Source: Lachnospiraceae bacterium (lineage in GTDB: Bacteria > Bacillota > Clostridia > Lachnospirales > Lachnospiraceae). Taken from it: 44,653 bases of DNA. Shown here piece by piece: positions 1 to 8,776 of the stretch; within the stretch, counting starts at the first letter, position 1, and each line of letters opens with the position of its first letter. The notes beneath the pieces are model-generated. The model had not been told where the DNA came from. It did no database searches and saw only the letters and a program-made list of their open reading frames with translations. Location: assembly GCA_015057635.1 (NCBI GenBank), contig SVEB01000072.1:1-44653 (forward strand), written 5' to 3'. A program made the translations under genes and the position numbers.

Positions 1-2
1 AT

Positions 3-515
3 GAAATCCAGTGCGGAATGGGAAGAACCGGCACCATGTTTGCCTATGAACAGTACCAGATCAAGCCGGATATCGTAACAACGGCCAAAGCCCTAGGATG
101 CGGAGTCCCGGTAGGTGCCTTTGCTTCTATCGAAAAAGTTGCATCCGCCTTTGAACCAGGCGATCACGGAACAACCTACGGCGGCAATCCATTTGCCTGC
201 GCAGCCGTGAGCAAGGTCTTCGACCTGTTTCACGAGAACCCAATCCTTGAAAACGTATCTACCTCAGGTACTTATCTTCAGGAGAAATTGGATGCTCTTG
301 TAACCGCTCACTCTTCCATCAAAGAGCGCCGCGGCATTGGCCTAATGCAGGGTCTCGAATTCACCATCCCCGTAAAGCCAATCATCGCCGAAGCCATGGA
401 AAAAGGCCTTATGCTAATCTCAGCCGGTCCAAACACCATCCGTTTCCTCCCACCCCTCACCATTACCCCATCAGAGATTGACAAGATGCTTCACATCTTA
501 TCCTCCTGCCTTTAG
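3..515 (+). CDS. argD: Acetylornithine aminotransferase, C-terminal part (5' end outside window)
   Basis: PLP-dependent transaminase of arginine biosynthesis that converts N-acetylglutamate semialdehyde to N-acetylornithine with glutamate as amino donor; cytoplasmic. The frame is open from base 3 without a start, so only about 170 C-terminal residues of a family near 400 are present. The segment begins EIQCGMGRTGTMFAYEQY, a class-III aminotransferase motif. It is followed by TTAKALGCGVPVGAF, whose Lys is the expected PLP Schiff-base residue, and then by THGTTYGGNP-type residues (HGTTYGGNPFACA). The tail IRFLPPLTI is also typical of ArgD. Class-III relatives such as ornithine or GABA aminotransferase are possible, but GMGRTG and the short tail favour ArgD. 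No clear terminator follows. Confidence 0.9.
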   Translation, partial: EIQCGMGRTGTMFAYEQYQIKPDIVTTAKALGCGVPVGAFASIEKVASAFEPGDHGTTYGGNPFACAAVSKVFDLFHENPILENVSTSGTYLQEKLDALVTAHSSIKERRGIGLMQGLEFTIPVKPIIAEAMEKGLMLISAGPNTIRFLPPLTITPSEIDKMLHILSSCL

Positions 516-638
516 TTCTCTTTAAAGCTGCCGTCCCATCTTCCCAATCCCAATTCCGTCCGTCTGCTCCAATCTGCCGTCTCTTATGAATGAAACCTCC
601 CATTATCGGAAATGCTAGGGAAAAAGGAGGCATTAGAT

Positions 639-1073
639 ATGTTGGGTGTAATAGTAGCATTGGTGTCAGGGGCATTGATGAGTATTCAAGGGGTATTTAA
701 CACAGGAGTGACCAAGCAAACAAGCGTATGGGTCGCATCCTCATTCGTTCAGCTTACCGCCCTTATCGTGTGTATCATTGCATGGTTCATAACGGGGCGT
801 GAAAGCAGTTTTTCTGCTTTATTTCAGATTCAGGACAAATACATGTTAGTAGGCGGAGCGTTAGGAGCCTTTATCACCTATACTGTAATTCAGAGCATGT
901 CATCTCTTGGTCCTGCCAAAGCTGTTATGTTAATCGTAACGGCACAGCTTGTAGTCGCATACATTATCGAGTTGTTCGGCATGTTCGGTTCTGAAAAAGT
1001 TCCGTTTCAGTGGCGAAAAGTAATCGGTCTTGTTCTTATTATTGCGGGCATCATTACCTTTAAGTGGGAGTAA
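639..1073 (+). CDS. YdcZ-type (DUF606) DMT-superfamily membrane protein
   Basis: Small hydrophobic protein of 144 residues with about five membrane segments, matching the YdcZ/DUF606 branch of the drug/metabolite transporter superfamily. Typical features are the N-terminal ALVSGALMSIQGVFN, the central GGALGAF and the C-terminal GLVLIIAGIITF. The substrate is unknown; some family members act as paired half-transporters. An in-frame ATG lies 27 bases upstream, but the ATG at 639 has an AAGGAGG ribosome site at 624-630 with good spacing, so I use it. It lies about 120 bases after argD and is probably transcribed separately. Confidence 0.8.
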   Translation: MLGVIVALVSGALMSIQGVFNTGVTKQTSVWVASSFVQLTALIVCIIAWFITGRESSFSALFQIQDKYMLVGGALGAFITYTVIQSMSSLGPAKAVMLIVTAQLVVAYIIELFGMFGSEKVPFQWRKVIGLVLIIAGIITFKWE

Positions 1074-1129
1074 AGAAAGGGATGTACGTATTTGATAAAA
1101 AACAGGAAAAATTCTGCTGAATTTACTAC

Positions 1130-1158
1130 TTGTATTAGCCAGATGAATTAGGTACAAT
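1130..1158 (+). promoter_or_regulatory. Sigma-A promoter upstream of comEA
   Basis: TTGTAT (1130-1135) and TACAAT (1153-1158) are separated by 17 bp, about 70 bases before the comEA start. It would drive comEA and possibly the downstream two-component genes, because no terminator is seen before comEC. Confidence 0.6.
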
Positions 1159-1228
1159 AAATTTATACAGCATATTGAGGATTCATTCATAAGGGCTTTT
1201 TGGTGCCTCTAGGCAGAAAGGAAGCATT

Positions 1229-1933
1229 ATGAAGAAAAAAGTGATTAGCATACTGTGCGGCACGATGTTTGTCATCCTGGCCGGCAGCCTTTATTTTGTG
1301 ACAAAACCAGATCAGACTGAAGCTATTATGTTGACGAATGCATCGGAAGAGGCAGATTTAGACCTATCATTACAGGAGAAAACCACGCTAACGGATCAGC
1401 CGATAACCGATGAGTCCCAAACAGAGAAAGACAGTGAGGTGACCATATCTGTCAAAACTCCTAAAATCTGCATCTATGTGTGCGGCGCTGTGAAAACGCC
1501 GGGAGTTTATTATCTTTCGGAAGAAGCAAGGGCAGTGCAGGCGATAGATGCAGCCGGAGGCTTTACCGGTCAGGCAGATAAAGAATATGTTAATCTGGCC
1601 AGAGCGGTTTCTGATGGTGAAAAACTCTATGTCCCTACGTTAGAAGAGACAGAAGAGATGGCATTTTCCAGTTTAGAAGAAGCAAAACAGAATGAGGCAG
1701 TCAGTGAAGAAGGTCAGGCAAAGTCATCCGGCAAAGTGAATATCAATACCGCGGGGAAAGAAGAACTGATGACGTTAAACGGAATTGGGGAAGCGAAGGC
1801 GGAGAGTATAATAAGTTACCGGGATGCCAACGGACCGTTTCAGTGTAAGGAAGACATTATGAATATTACTGGAATCAAAGATGCATTGTATCAGAAGATT
1901 GCAGATTATATATGCGTTACCAATGAGAAATGA
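1229..1933 (+). CDS. comEA: ComEA-family DNA receptor (SLBB plus helix-hairpin-helix)
   Basis: Membrane-anchored DNA-binding protein of the competence uptake machinery. The 234 residues comprise an N-terminal membrane anchor (about 5-24), an acidic Ser/Thr/Glu-rich linker (about 30-75), an SLBB-type domain (about 79-137, with IYVCGAVKTPGVYYL), and a C-terminal double helix-hairpin-helix (about 169-231, with VNINTAGKEELMTLNGIG). This is the classic ComEA order. An AAAGGA ribosome site precedes the ATG. comEC lies 3.1 kb downstream, separated by a two-component pair and a lipoprotein, whereas in Bacillus comEA and comEC are nearly adjacent. Whether transformation is functional here cannot be judged; comEA/comEC are widespread in Clostridia. 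Confidence 0.92.
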   Translation: MKKKVISILCGTMFVILAGSLYFVTKPDQTEAIMLTNASEEADLDLSLQEKTTLTDQPITDESQTEKDSEVTISVKTPKICIYVCGAVKTPGVYYLSEEARAVQAIDAAGGFTGQADKEYVNLARAVSDGEKLYVPTLEETEEMAFSSLEEAKQNEAVSEEGQAKSSGKVNINTAGKEELMTLNGIGEAKAESIISYRDANGPFQCKEDIMNITGIKDALYQKIADYICVTNEK

Positions 1934-1992
1934 AGTAGTTTTTGGGCATTCTGCCAGACATAAGAGAACCAGTATAGAAAGAGGTGGATTCA

Positions 1993-2682
1993 TTGAGTAA
2001 GAAAGTACTAGTAGTAGACGATGAAAAATTAATTGTAAAAGGAATTCGCTTTACGTTAGAACAGGATGGGATGGAAGTGGACTGTGCATATGACGGGGAA
2101 GAAGCAGTAGAAGCTGCGAAGAAAACCGAATATGATGTAGTATTATTAGATGTCATGCTTCCAAAACTGAGCGGTTTTGATGTATGCCAGCAGATTCGTG
2201 AGTTTTCCAATATGCCAATCATCATGCTGACTGCAAAAGGTGATGATATGGATAAGATTTTAGGACTTGAATATGGTGCGGATGATTATATCACGAAACC
2301 ATTTAATATCCTGGAAGTAAAAGCAAGAATCAAGGCAATCATGAGAAGAAACAGCCGTAAGGCTGCACCGGTGGCGGAATCCAAAGTGATCACCTACAAA
2401 GATTTAAAGCTTGATAGTGAGTCAAGAAGAGTATTTATCGCAGGAAAAGAAGTGAACTTAACCGCAAAGGAATTTGATGTGTTAGAACTTCTGATTTTAA
2501 ATCCGAATAAAGTGTACAGCAGAGAGAATTTACTGAATATTGTTTGGGGATATGATTACCCTGGCGATGTTAGAACCGTGGATGTGCATATCCGTCGTTT
2601 GCGAGAGAAGATAGAAAGCAATCCTAGCGATCCTGCGTATGTACATACAAAATGGGGTGTTGGCTATTATTTCCAGAGTTAA
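1993..2682 (+). CDS. OmpR/PhoB-family response regulator
   Basis: Two-component transcription factor, 229 residues from a TTG start. The receiver domain (about 4-115) has acidic residues D9 and D10, phospho-acceptor D53 in VVLLDVMLP, and K102 in ITKPF. The winged-helix DNA-binding domain (about 130-228) ends in VDVHIRRLREKIE and GVGYYF. An in-frame GTG at 1984 overlaps the ribosome site GAGGTGG (1981-1987), so the TTG at 1993 (protein MSKKVLVVDDEK) is the better start. The histidine kinase frame overlaps its 3' end, so the two are translationally linked. Targets are unknown; the direct repeats at 8612-8629 are one candidate site in this window. Confidence 0.93.
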   Translation: MSKKVLVVDDEKLIVKGIRFTLEQDGMEVDCAYDGEEAVEAAKKTEYDVVLLDVMLPKLSGFDVCQQIREFSNMPIIMLTAKGDDMDKILGLEYGADDYITKPFNILEVKARIKAIMRRNSRKAAPVAESKVITYKDLKLDSESRRVFIAGKEVNLTAKEFDVLELLILNPNKVYSRENLLNIVWGYDYPGDVRTVDVHIRRLREKIESNPSDPAYVHTKWGVGYYFQS

Positions 2683-4099
2683 GGCGCGGCTAAAAAAGCT
2701 GACAAGCATGAGAAACCATGTATTTTTGGCTCTTTTGCTTGGCGGCATTGTACCAGTCCTTATTTTAACGAAGATTTTACAGAGCACCTATATTGAAGAA
2801 AGTGTGAACGAAAAGATCGCGGAGATACAAAGCTATGGCAATAAGGTAGCGACACAGATGATTTATACGGGCTACCTGACCACTCCAAGTATGACAGACG
2901 TTAATATTGAACTTGCACTCGCAGCAAGTTTTTATGAAGGACGAATTATTGTAGTAGATGGCAATTTAAAGATTATTGCCGATACGTATGAACGAGAAGT
3001 AGGAAAGACATTGATTTCCGAGGAAGTATTAAAGTGCTTTAAAGGAAATTCCAGTGTCATCACCGATAGAAAGCAGCAGAGCGGATCAATCAGCATTCCG
3101 ATCATTCAGTCGGAAAGCAAGAATGTGGCCGGTGCTATTTTAATAAGTTTCTCCTTAAAGGAACAGTATCAGATCTTAGAACGCTTAGAACAGAAGAGCG
3201 GGATTATTATGATATTTATCGCGACCGTGCTTGTGCTGATTGCGTTTATTTATTCCAAAAAGCTGATCAAGCCGTTAAAGGAGATCACACAGTCATTAAA
3301 GCATGTGACGGATGGATATATGGATGATGAAGTTTCCATCAAAGGATACTATGAGTTAGAGCAGATATCCGATTCGTTCAATGAGATGTTAGCAAGAATG
3401 AAGACGATTGAGGAATCCAGACAGGAGTTTGTATCCAATGTGTCTCATGAGCTAAAGACACCGATCACATCCATTAAGGTTTTAGCAGATTCCCTGTTGA
3501 TGCAGGAAGATGCACCAGTGGAACTGTACCGTGAGTTTATGACGGATATTACCGATGAGATTGAGAGGGAGAATAAGATCATTACGGATTTACTATCCTT
3601 AGTAAAACTGGATAAGAAGTCCGGTGAGATGCATATCGCCTCCACAAACATCAATGAGTTGTTAGAAGTCATATTAAAGAGATTGAAGCCGATTGCGATG
3701 AAGCGGAATATTGAACTTGTATTTGAAAGTTTCCGTGAAGTGACAGCAGAAGTAGATGAAGTGAAGTTATCATTAGCGATCTCCAACCTGATTGAGAACG
3801 CGATCAAATATAATGTGGATGACGGCTGGGTCAGAGTATCCTTAAATGCGGATCATAAGTATTTTTATGTGAAGGTAGCGGACTCCGGCATCGGTATTCC
3901 GGAAGCAGCACAGAACTATATATTTGATCGTTTTTACCGGGTAGATAAAGCAAGATCCCGTCAGACGGGAGGTACCGGACTTGGGCTTTCCATCACCAAG
4001 AATGCGATTCTAATGCATAAGGGTGCGATTAAAGTATCCAGCGTGGAGAATGAAGGAAGTACCTTTACAATCCGTGTGCCGTTAAGCTTTATTGCCTAA
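2639..4099 (+). CDS. Sensor histidine kinase with HAMP domain
   Basis: Membrane partner of the preceding regulator. In numbering from 2639 (486 residues): TM1 about 27-47, extracytoplasmic sensor about 48-187, TM2 about 188-205, HAMP about 206-258, and the H-box VSNVSHELKTPITSIK with phospho-acceptor H270. The ATPase domain follows, with N-box LIENAIKYN, G1 DSGIGIP and G2 GGTGLGLSI. All catalytic motifs are intact. The start is uncertain: no candidate has a strong ribosome site. The options are ATG 2639, GTG 2657 and ATG 2708 (immediately before TM1). All but the last overlap the response regulator, consistent with translational coupling. The sensor domain shows no family I can name. Confidence 0.9.
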   Translation: MYIQNGVLAIISRVKARLKKLTSMRNHVFLALLLGGIVPVLILTKILQSTYIEESVNEKIAEIQSYGNKVATQMIYTGYLTTPSMTDVNIELALAASFYEGRIIVVDGNLKIIADTYEREVGKTLISEEVLKCFKGNSSVITDRKQQSGSISIPIIQSESKNVAGAILISFSLKEQYQILERLEQKSGIIMIFIATVLVLIAFIYSKKLIKPLKEITQSLKHVTDGYMDDEVSIKGYYELEQISDSFNEMLARMKTIEESRQEFVSNVSHELKTPITSIKVLADSLLMQEDAPVELYREFMTDITDEIERENKIITDLLSLVKLDKKSGEMHIASTNINELLEVILKRLKPIAMKRNIELVFESFREVTAEVDEVKLSLAISNLIENAIKYNVDDGWVRVSLNADHKYFYVKVADSGIGIPEAAQNYIFDRFYRVDKARSRQTGGTGLGLSITKNAILMHKGAIKVSSVENEGSTFTIRVPLSFIA

Positions 4100-4119
4100 C
4101 CCATAACGAAGGAGGAAGT

Positions 4120-5055
4120 ATGAGAAGAATCTATATGCTTGTCCTGACGGTTGTGATGATCTTTGTCTTAGCAGGCTGCTCGAAGAAGACAGCAACAAGC
4201 GTCCAGGAAGGACCAAAGCTGTATTTTATTAATAAAGATGACACCAAGCTGGTTGGCGAAAGCTACGTACAGACAGAAAGTGGACGCAGCGACCTGGTAG
4301 AAGAATATATCAGGGCGCTGATGATTCAGCCGGAAGATGTGAATTGCAAACGCGCCCTGCCAGAAGACGTAACCGTTCTCGATTACTCTTTTGGCGAGGT
4401 AGATCAGCTCATTTTGAATTTTGATACGAATTATTATAATATGACCGGGGTAAGAGAGATTCTTGCCAGGGCGGCTATTGTTAAGATGTTCTGTCAGATT
4501 AAAGGAATCCAGTATGTGGAGTTTTATGTGAATGGACAGCCTCTTGTCTTATCCGGGGAACAGCCGGTCAGTATGATGAAGGCAGACGATTTTTTAGACA
4601 CGACCGGAAAGATGGAGGATTTCAGCCAGTATACGACCATTTCTATTTATTTTGCGAATGAGGATGGCACGAAGCTTGTAGAATCCACAAGGGAAGTCAT
4701 TTATGACAGCAATATCACGATGGAGCAGCTGGTAATTGAACAGCTGATTGAAGGACCGGTTGAAAAGGAAATCCAGAATGGCATGCAGAAGACGATGCCG
4801 GAAGGAACTATTTTAAATTCAGCCAAGACCGCGAATGGCGTTTGCTACGTTGACTTTAATGAGAAGTTTTTAGAGAAGCTTCCGGATGTCAGCGAGGAAG
4901 TCACCATTTATGCCATTGTAAATTCCCTGATTGAACAGGGGACCATTAATAAAGTACAGATCACCATTAATGGTGAAGAGAAAAAATTATATCAGAATAT
5001 ACCATTAACCGATTTATTCGAACGAAATTTAGATTTGATTGAAGGCGAAAGCTAG
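4120..5055 (+). CDS. GerMN-domain lipoprotein
   Basis: Exported lipoprotein of 311 residues with signal peptide and lipobox VLAGC (Cys20). Two related domains follow (about 35-165 and 175-300) with the GerMN pattern of a LVEEYIRAL/LVIEQLIEGP helix and a later strand of the type VCYVDFNEKF. GerMN domains occur in the spore germination protein GerM and in lipoproteins next to two-component systems such as LpqB of actinobacteria. It starts 21 bases after the kinase stop with GGAGGA upstream, so it is probably in the kinase operon and could modulate signal sensing. That role is inferred from context only. Confidence 0.82.
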   Translation: MRRIYMLVLTVVMIFVLAGCSKKTATSVQEGPKLYFINKDDTKLVGESYVQTESGRSDLVEEYIRALMIQPEDVNCKRALPEDVTVLDYSFGEVDQLILNFDTNYYNMTGVREILARAAIVKMFCQIKGIQYVEFYVNGQPLVLSGEQPVSMMKADDFLDTTGKMEDFSQYTTISIYFANEDGTKLVESTREVIYDSNITMEQLVIEQLIEGPVEKEIQNGMQKTMPEGTILNSAKTANGVCYVDFNEKFLEKLPDVSEEVTIYAIVNSLIEQGTINKVQITINGEEKKLYQNIPLTDLFERNLDLIEGES

Positions 5056-5066
5056 AAAGGCGTTCT

Positions 5067-7517
5067 ATGATAAAACGACCACTGTTAGTTTTGGCGGGCA
5101 TATTCGTTTGCGGGATAGTTTGCAGCAGATGGGGGGAGAATGCAATTCTTCTTATCACGGCTGCATTATCGGTACTTATGATTGCGTTTCCTGCCTGGCT
5201 TTGCCGCGGGAAGCGCTTTTCTTATTTTTCGAAATGGTCCTCTACCGATTTTATTCTATATTTAGGACCTCTCTTATTTCTTATCGGTGCAATTCTCACC
5301 ATTCACGCACAATCACAAACAACAAGCAATGATTTAACCGAGACTAAGTTATCAGTTATAGTAAGCGGTACAGTCATAAAATTATCAGAAGAAGGAGCTA
5401 AAGAAACCACCGGTCGGATGGTGCTTTCTAATGTACGGATAGAAGGAAGCGAAGAGCGTTTGGATTCTTTGCTAATCTATCGGTCGGATCAGGAGGATAT
5501 TAAGATTGGCAACCGTGTTTCAGCAGTCGTTACCCTTCTTCCGCTTACGCATGCGACAAACGAAGGTCAATTCAATGAATTTTCTTACTATCAGGCTAAG
5601 AAAATCTATGGAAAGGCGTATGGAAAAAAGGTGGAGATTCTGTCGGATAACGTGTTTCTAATCCGCCAGGCTGCTTATAGTCTAAAACGGAAAATGGCCA
5701 TTCAGCTTCAAAAGCTACTTCCTAAGAAGGAAGCCGGTATTATGGCTGCAATGCTCACCGGTGATAAGTCTCTTCTTTCCGATGAAGTAAAGGAAATCTA
5801 TCAGGAAGGAGGTATTTCTCATATTCTCGCTATATCGGGACTTCATGTATCCCTCCTTGGCATGTCCTTATTTTCTTTATTAAAGAGAATTCGTGTTCCA
5901 ATTTATCTTTCTATTCTATTATCCATTCTTTTTTTAATCTTTTATGGCATTATGACGGAATTTACCGTATCCGCTCTTCGAGCCATTCTAATGCTTTCCT
6001 TGAGGCTAGTTGCCATTTTGGCAGGAAGGACTTATGACCGTCCTACCGCAATCGGCCTTAGTGCTCTTATCATCTTAGTTCATTCTCCACTGGAGTTATT
6101 TCAGTCTGGTTTTTTATTATCCTTTGGTGCGATCATCGCCATATCTGCCCTACATCCTGTCCTGATTCAGTTTTTCCTGCCGACATTTATAGAACCTGAG
6201 GATAATGGTGTGATAGAGCGTCAGAGCAGATTCCTTCGGTTCTTTCGGGGCATTGCAGAGTCTTTTATGGCAAGTGTCGCGATACAGATTGTAAGCATAC
6301 CGATCATCTTGGCTTTCTTTTATGAAATCCCTCTATATTCTGTTATTTTAAATGTATTCGTTTTGCCGCTTGTGACAGTCGTAGCCGCATTTGGTCTAGT
6401 CGCAGTATTAGCAAGTTTTGTCATCCTTCCAGTCGGAACGTTTCTGATTGGCATTGTGTATTATATTCTGCAGTTTTATGAGAAGCTCTGCCGCATCAGC
6501 TTTCGGCTTCCATATTATCTTATCTTAAACGGAAAACCTGATTCAGGAGCGCTTATTTTTTATTACATAGTAGGAATATTGTTATTGTTAGGGATTTATA
6601 GGCATGGGATGAAAAAAAGAAAGCAGATATGGCGTATCTTCTCTGTTATTTCCTATCTTTTTATGCTTTTATGCCTGCATCCATCCTCTGACACACTGGC
6701 CGTTACCTGTTTAGATATTGGACAGGGAGATAGCATCGTGATTGGGAGCGCACAGAGTACTGTAATTACCATTGATGGAGGAAGTTCTACGGTCAGTAAG
6801 GCAGGAGAATATCGGCTGATGCCATATCTTCGTTCACAGGGCTTCTACCGGGTTAAGTATGCTTTTATTACCCATGCGGACAGTGACCATTATAATGCGG
6901 TCTTAGAAATCTTGCAGCAGATGAAGGATGGTGGGGAGAAGTCCGGATATCATGGAAGAATTGTCATTGAGAACTTGGTGTTTCCAAAACTTTCTGACTA
7001 TGATGATGCTTATCAAGCTCTTTGGACGCTTGCAGAAGAAAAAGGAGTAAAGGTTCATTTCTTTACAACCGGAAGCAGCCTGATATGCGGGGATATGGTA
7101 CTGACATGTCTGTATCCTACAGAAGGGGAAAGGATGGAAAAAGGGAATACGAATCAGAATTCCCTTGTACTTTATTTATCGTATCATGAGTTTGATGCTT
7201 TATTTACCGGAGATTTGGAGACGGAGAAAGAATCCTGTATCACGAAATATTTCACTCTGAATCCAAAAAGTCTGGAGTTACTAAAGGTCGGCCATCATGG
7301 GTCCAAAAATGCAAGCGGAGAAGAGATGGTAAGTCTTTTAAAGCCCAGGGTATCGTTTATCAGCTGTGCAAAGAATAATTCCTATGGGCATCCTCATAAA
7401 GAAGTATTAGAACGCCTTCAAAAAGTCGGAAGTGAAATCGTACAGACCAGTATTGCAGGAAGGATTACCATTCAGACAGATGGATATCAGATGAAAATCA
7501 CAGAATGGAATAAGTAG
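5067..7517 (+). CDS. comEC: ComEC/Rec2 DNA-uptake channel
   Basis: Polytopic protein of 816 residues with the full ComEC layout. It has N-terminal membrane helices and an OB-like region (about 1-200), then the Competence domain with ISHILAISGLHVSLLG and many helices (about 215-530). The C-terminal metallo-beta-lactamase domain starts near 545, with LDIGQGDS, THADSDHYN (about 602), GHHGSKNAS (about 741) and NNSYGHPHKEV (about 771). ComEC forms the channel that carries single-stranded DNA across the membrane during transformation; the MBL domain is thought to degrade the non-transported strand. The metal-binding motif reads HxDxDH, so it looks active. It starts 11 bases after the GerMN gene and is likely co-transcribed. 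Confidence 0.93.
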   Translation: MIKRPLLVLAGIFVCGIVCSRWGENAILLITAALSVLMIAFPAWLCRGKRFSYFSKWSSTDFILYLGPLLFLIGAILTIHAQSQTTSNDLTETKLSVIVSGTVIKLSEEGAKETTGRMVLSNVRIEGSEERLDSLLIYRSDQEDIKIGNRVSAVVTLLPLTHATNEGQFNEFSYYQAKKIYGKAYGKKVEILSDNVFLIRQAAYSLKRKMAIQLQKLLPKKEAGIMAAMLTGDKSLLSDEVKEIYQEGGISHILAISGLHVSLLGMSLFSLLKRIRVPIYLSILLSILFLIFYGIMTEFTVSALRAILMLSLRLVAILAGRTYDRPTAIGLSALIILVHSPLELFQSGFLLSFGAIIAISALHPVLIQFFLPTFIEPEDNGVIERQSRFLRFFRGIAESFMASVAIQIVSIPIILAFFYEIPLYSVILNVFVLPLVTVVAAFGLVAVLASFVILPVGTFLIGIVYYILQFYEKLCRISFRLPYYLILNGKPDSGALIFYYIVGILLLLGIYRHGMKKRKQIWRIFSVISYLFMLLCLHPSSDTLAVTCLDIGQGDSIVIGSAQSTVITIDGGSSTVSKAGEYRLMPYLRSQGFYRVKYAFITHADSDHYNAVLEILQQMKDGGEKSGYHGRIVIENLVFPKLSDYDDAYQALWTLAEEKGVKVHFFTTGSSLICGDMVLTCLYPTEGERMEKGNTNQNSLVLYLSYHEFDALFTGDLETEKESCITKYFTLNPKSLELLKVGHHGSKNASGEEMVSLLKPRVSFISCAKNNSYGHPHKEVLERLQKVGSEIVQTSIAGRITIQTDGYQMKITEWNK

Positions 7518-7621
7518 CAATGGGGCAGGCTATACTTTTTTTAGAAAGAGTGGTATACTACCCATAATAACAAGTCAATAATGGGCAGACTGCCTGTCTG
7601 AGAGTAGCAGAGGTGAGAGGA

Positions 7622-8554
7622 ATGTTTTTTCAGATTGCACCGGAAGTGAAGGAAATTGAATATCATGATATGAAGAAAGAGGCAGTCAATGTAGGTATTA
7701 TTACATTGAACGACTTAAAGGAAATGTATCAGGAGCTTAGAGTCTCAGAAGCTACCGTTATGTCCTGTGAAAGCACGAGCCGCAATATACAGAATACCAT
7801 ATCCGTTTATGATGAGTATAGTTTTGGTATCATTCATGTCATTGACAGTCATGATATCACGGCAAAACCGGACAAGGTTGCATTTTATATCAAAAAGAAT
7901 CTGTTTTTGGTAGTGGATATCTACGATGCAGATAAGAGTACCTTGTCCGCATTAACAAGCATGGTTAACCGTACCAAACAAAACTCTATGACACTTGAAC
8001 GCCTGATTTATGGATTTTTCTCCAGACTGATTTGTGATGATAATATCGCAATGGAAGAGATGGAGCGCACAATCAGTCAGCTGGAGAAAAAGGTGTTGAC
8101 AAATCGCATTCATAATTTCAATGATGAGATGCTTCGTATCCAAAAGAATCTTCTGATTATGCGAAATTATTACGAGCAGATACTTAATATTGGGGAAGGT
8201 CTGATGGAAAATGAGAACGATCTGTTTGATGAGGAGAATCTTCGTTATTTTAAAATGCTGACGGATCGTGTGTCACGCCTGTCCGATAATATCCAGATGC
8301 TTAGAGATTATATTTCTCAAGTAAGAGAGGCCTATCAGGCACAGATGGATTATAACTTAAACAATATTATGAAGATATTTACAGTAGTGACTACGATCTT
8401 TATGCCTCTGACATTGATTGTAGGCTGGTATGGAATGAATTTTACCTATATGCCGGAGCTGAGATGGAAGTATGGATATGTCATGGTGATCACATTAACT
8501 GTTGCTGTAGTAATATTTTGTATTTTCTGGTTTAAAAAGAAAAAGTTGTTTTGA
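7622..8554 (+). CDS. CorA-family divalent cation channel
   Basis: About 310 residues. A cytoplasmic N-terminal domain and long alpha-helices precede two C-terminal membrane segments, with the family signature YGMNF after TM1 (Gly-Met-Asn near residue 270) and a basic tail FKKKKLF. CorA proteins form pentameric Mg2+/Co2+ channels. A GTG at 7613 would add three residues, but the ATG at 7622 is better placed after AGAGGTGA (7609-7616). It has its own upstream interval and stands alone between comEC and the phospholipid block. Substrate among divalent cations is not certain. Confidence 0.88.
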   Translation: MFFQIAPEVKEIEYHDMKKEAVNVGIITLNDLKEMYQELRVSEATVMSCESTSRNIQNTISVYDEYSFGIIHVIDSHDITAKPDKVAFYIKKNLFLVVDIYDADKSTLSALTSMVNRTKQNSMTLERLIYGFFSRLICDDNIAMEEMERTISQLEKKVLTNRIHNFNDEMLRIQKNLLIMRNYYEQILNIGEGLMENENDLFDEENLRYFKMLTDRVSRLSDNIQMLRDYISQVREAYQAQMDYNLNNIMKIFTVVTTIFMPLTLIVGWYGMNFTYMPELRWKYGYVMVITLTVAVVIFCIFWFKKKKLF

Positions 8555-8611
8555 AATAAGACTATTTGGAAATAAAATCTTGAAAGAGGCGCGAAAAAGC
8601 ACGAAGAAAGT

Positions 8612-8629
8612 TTAAGAATTACTTAAGAA
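8612..8629 (+). promoter_or_regulatory. Direct repeat TTAAGAA x2, possible response-regulator site
   Basis: Two exact TTAAGAA copies (8612-8618 and 8623-8629) start 11 bp apart, one helical turn. The second ends 12 bp before the -35 box at 8642. This geometry is typical of OmpR/PhoB-family response-regulator sites. The identity of the binding protein is inference. Confidence 0.4.
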
Positions 8630-8641
8630 AGTAGCAAAAGA

Positions 8642-8670
8642 TTGACAATATTGCACCGGGAGAGTATACT
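8642..8670 (+). promoter_or_regulatory. Near-consensus sigma-A promoter for the phospholipid block
   Basis: TTGACA (8642-8647) and TATACT (8665-8670) have exactly 17 bp between them. The expected start of transcription near 8677 excludes start codons at 8642 and 8675 for the downstream gene. Confidence 0.75.
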
Positions 8671-8776
8671 TCTAATGAATAAAATATTCGTCAAAAGCTC
8701 TTGTCACTATACAACTTATCTTAGCGGGCGTATGCGTAGACAAGATTTTTTTCGTATATGGTGGGAGAATAGAACA

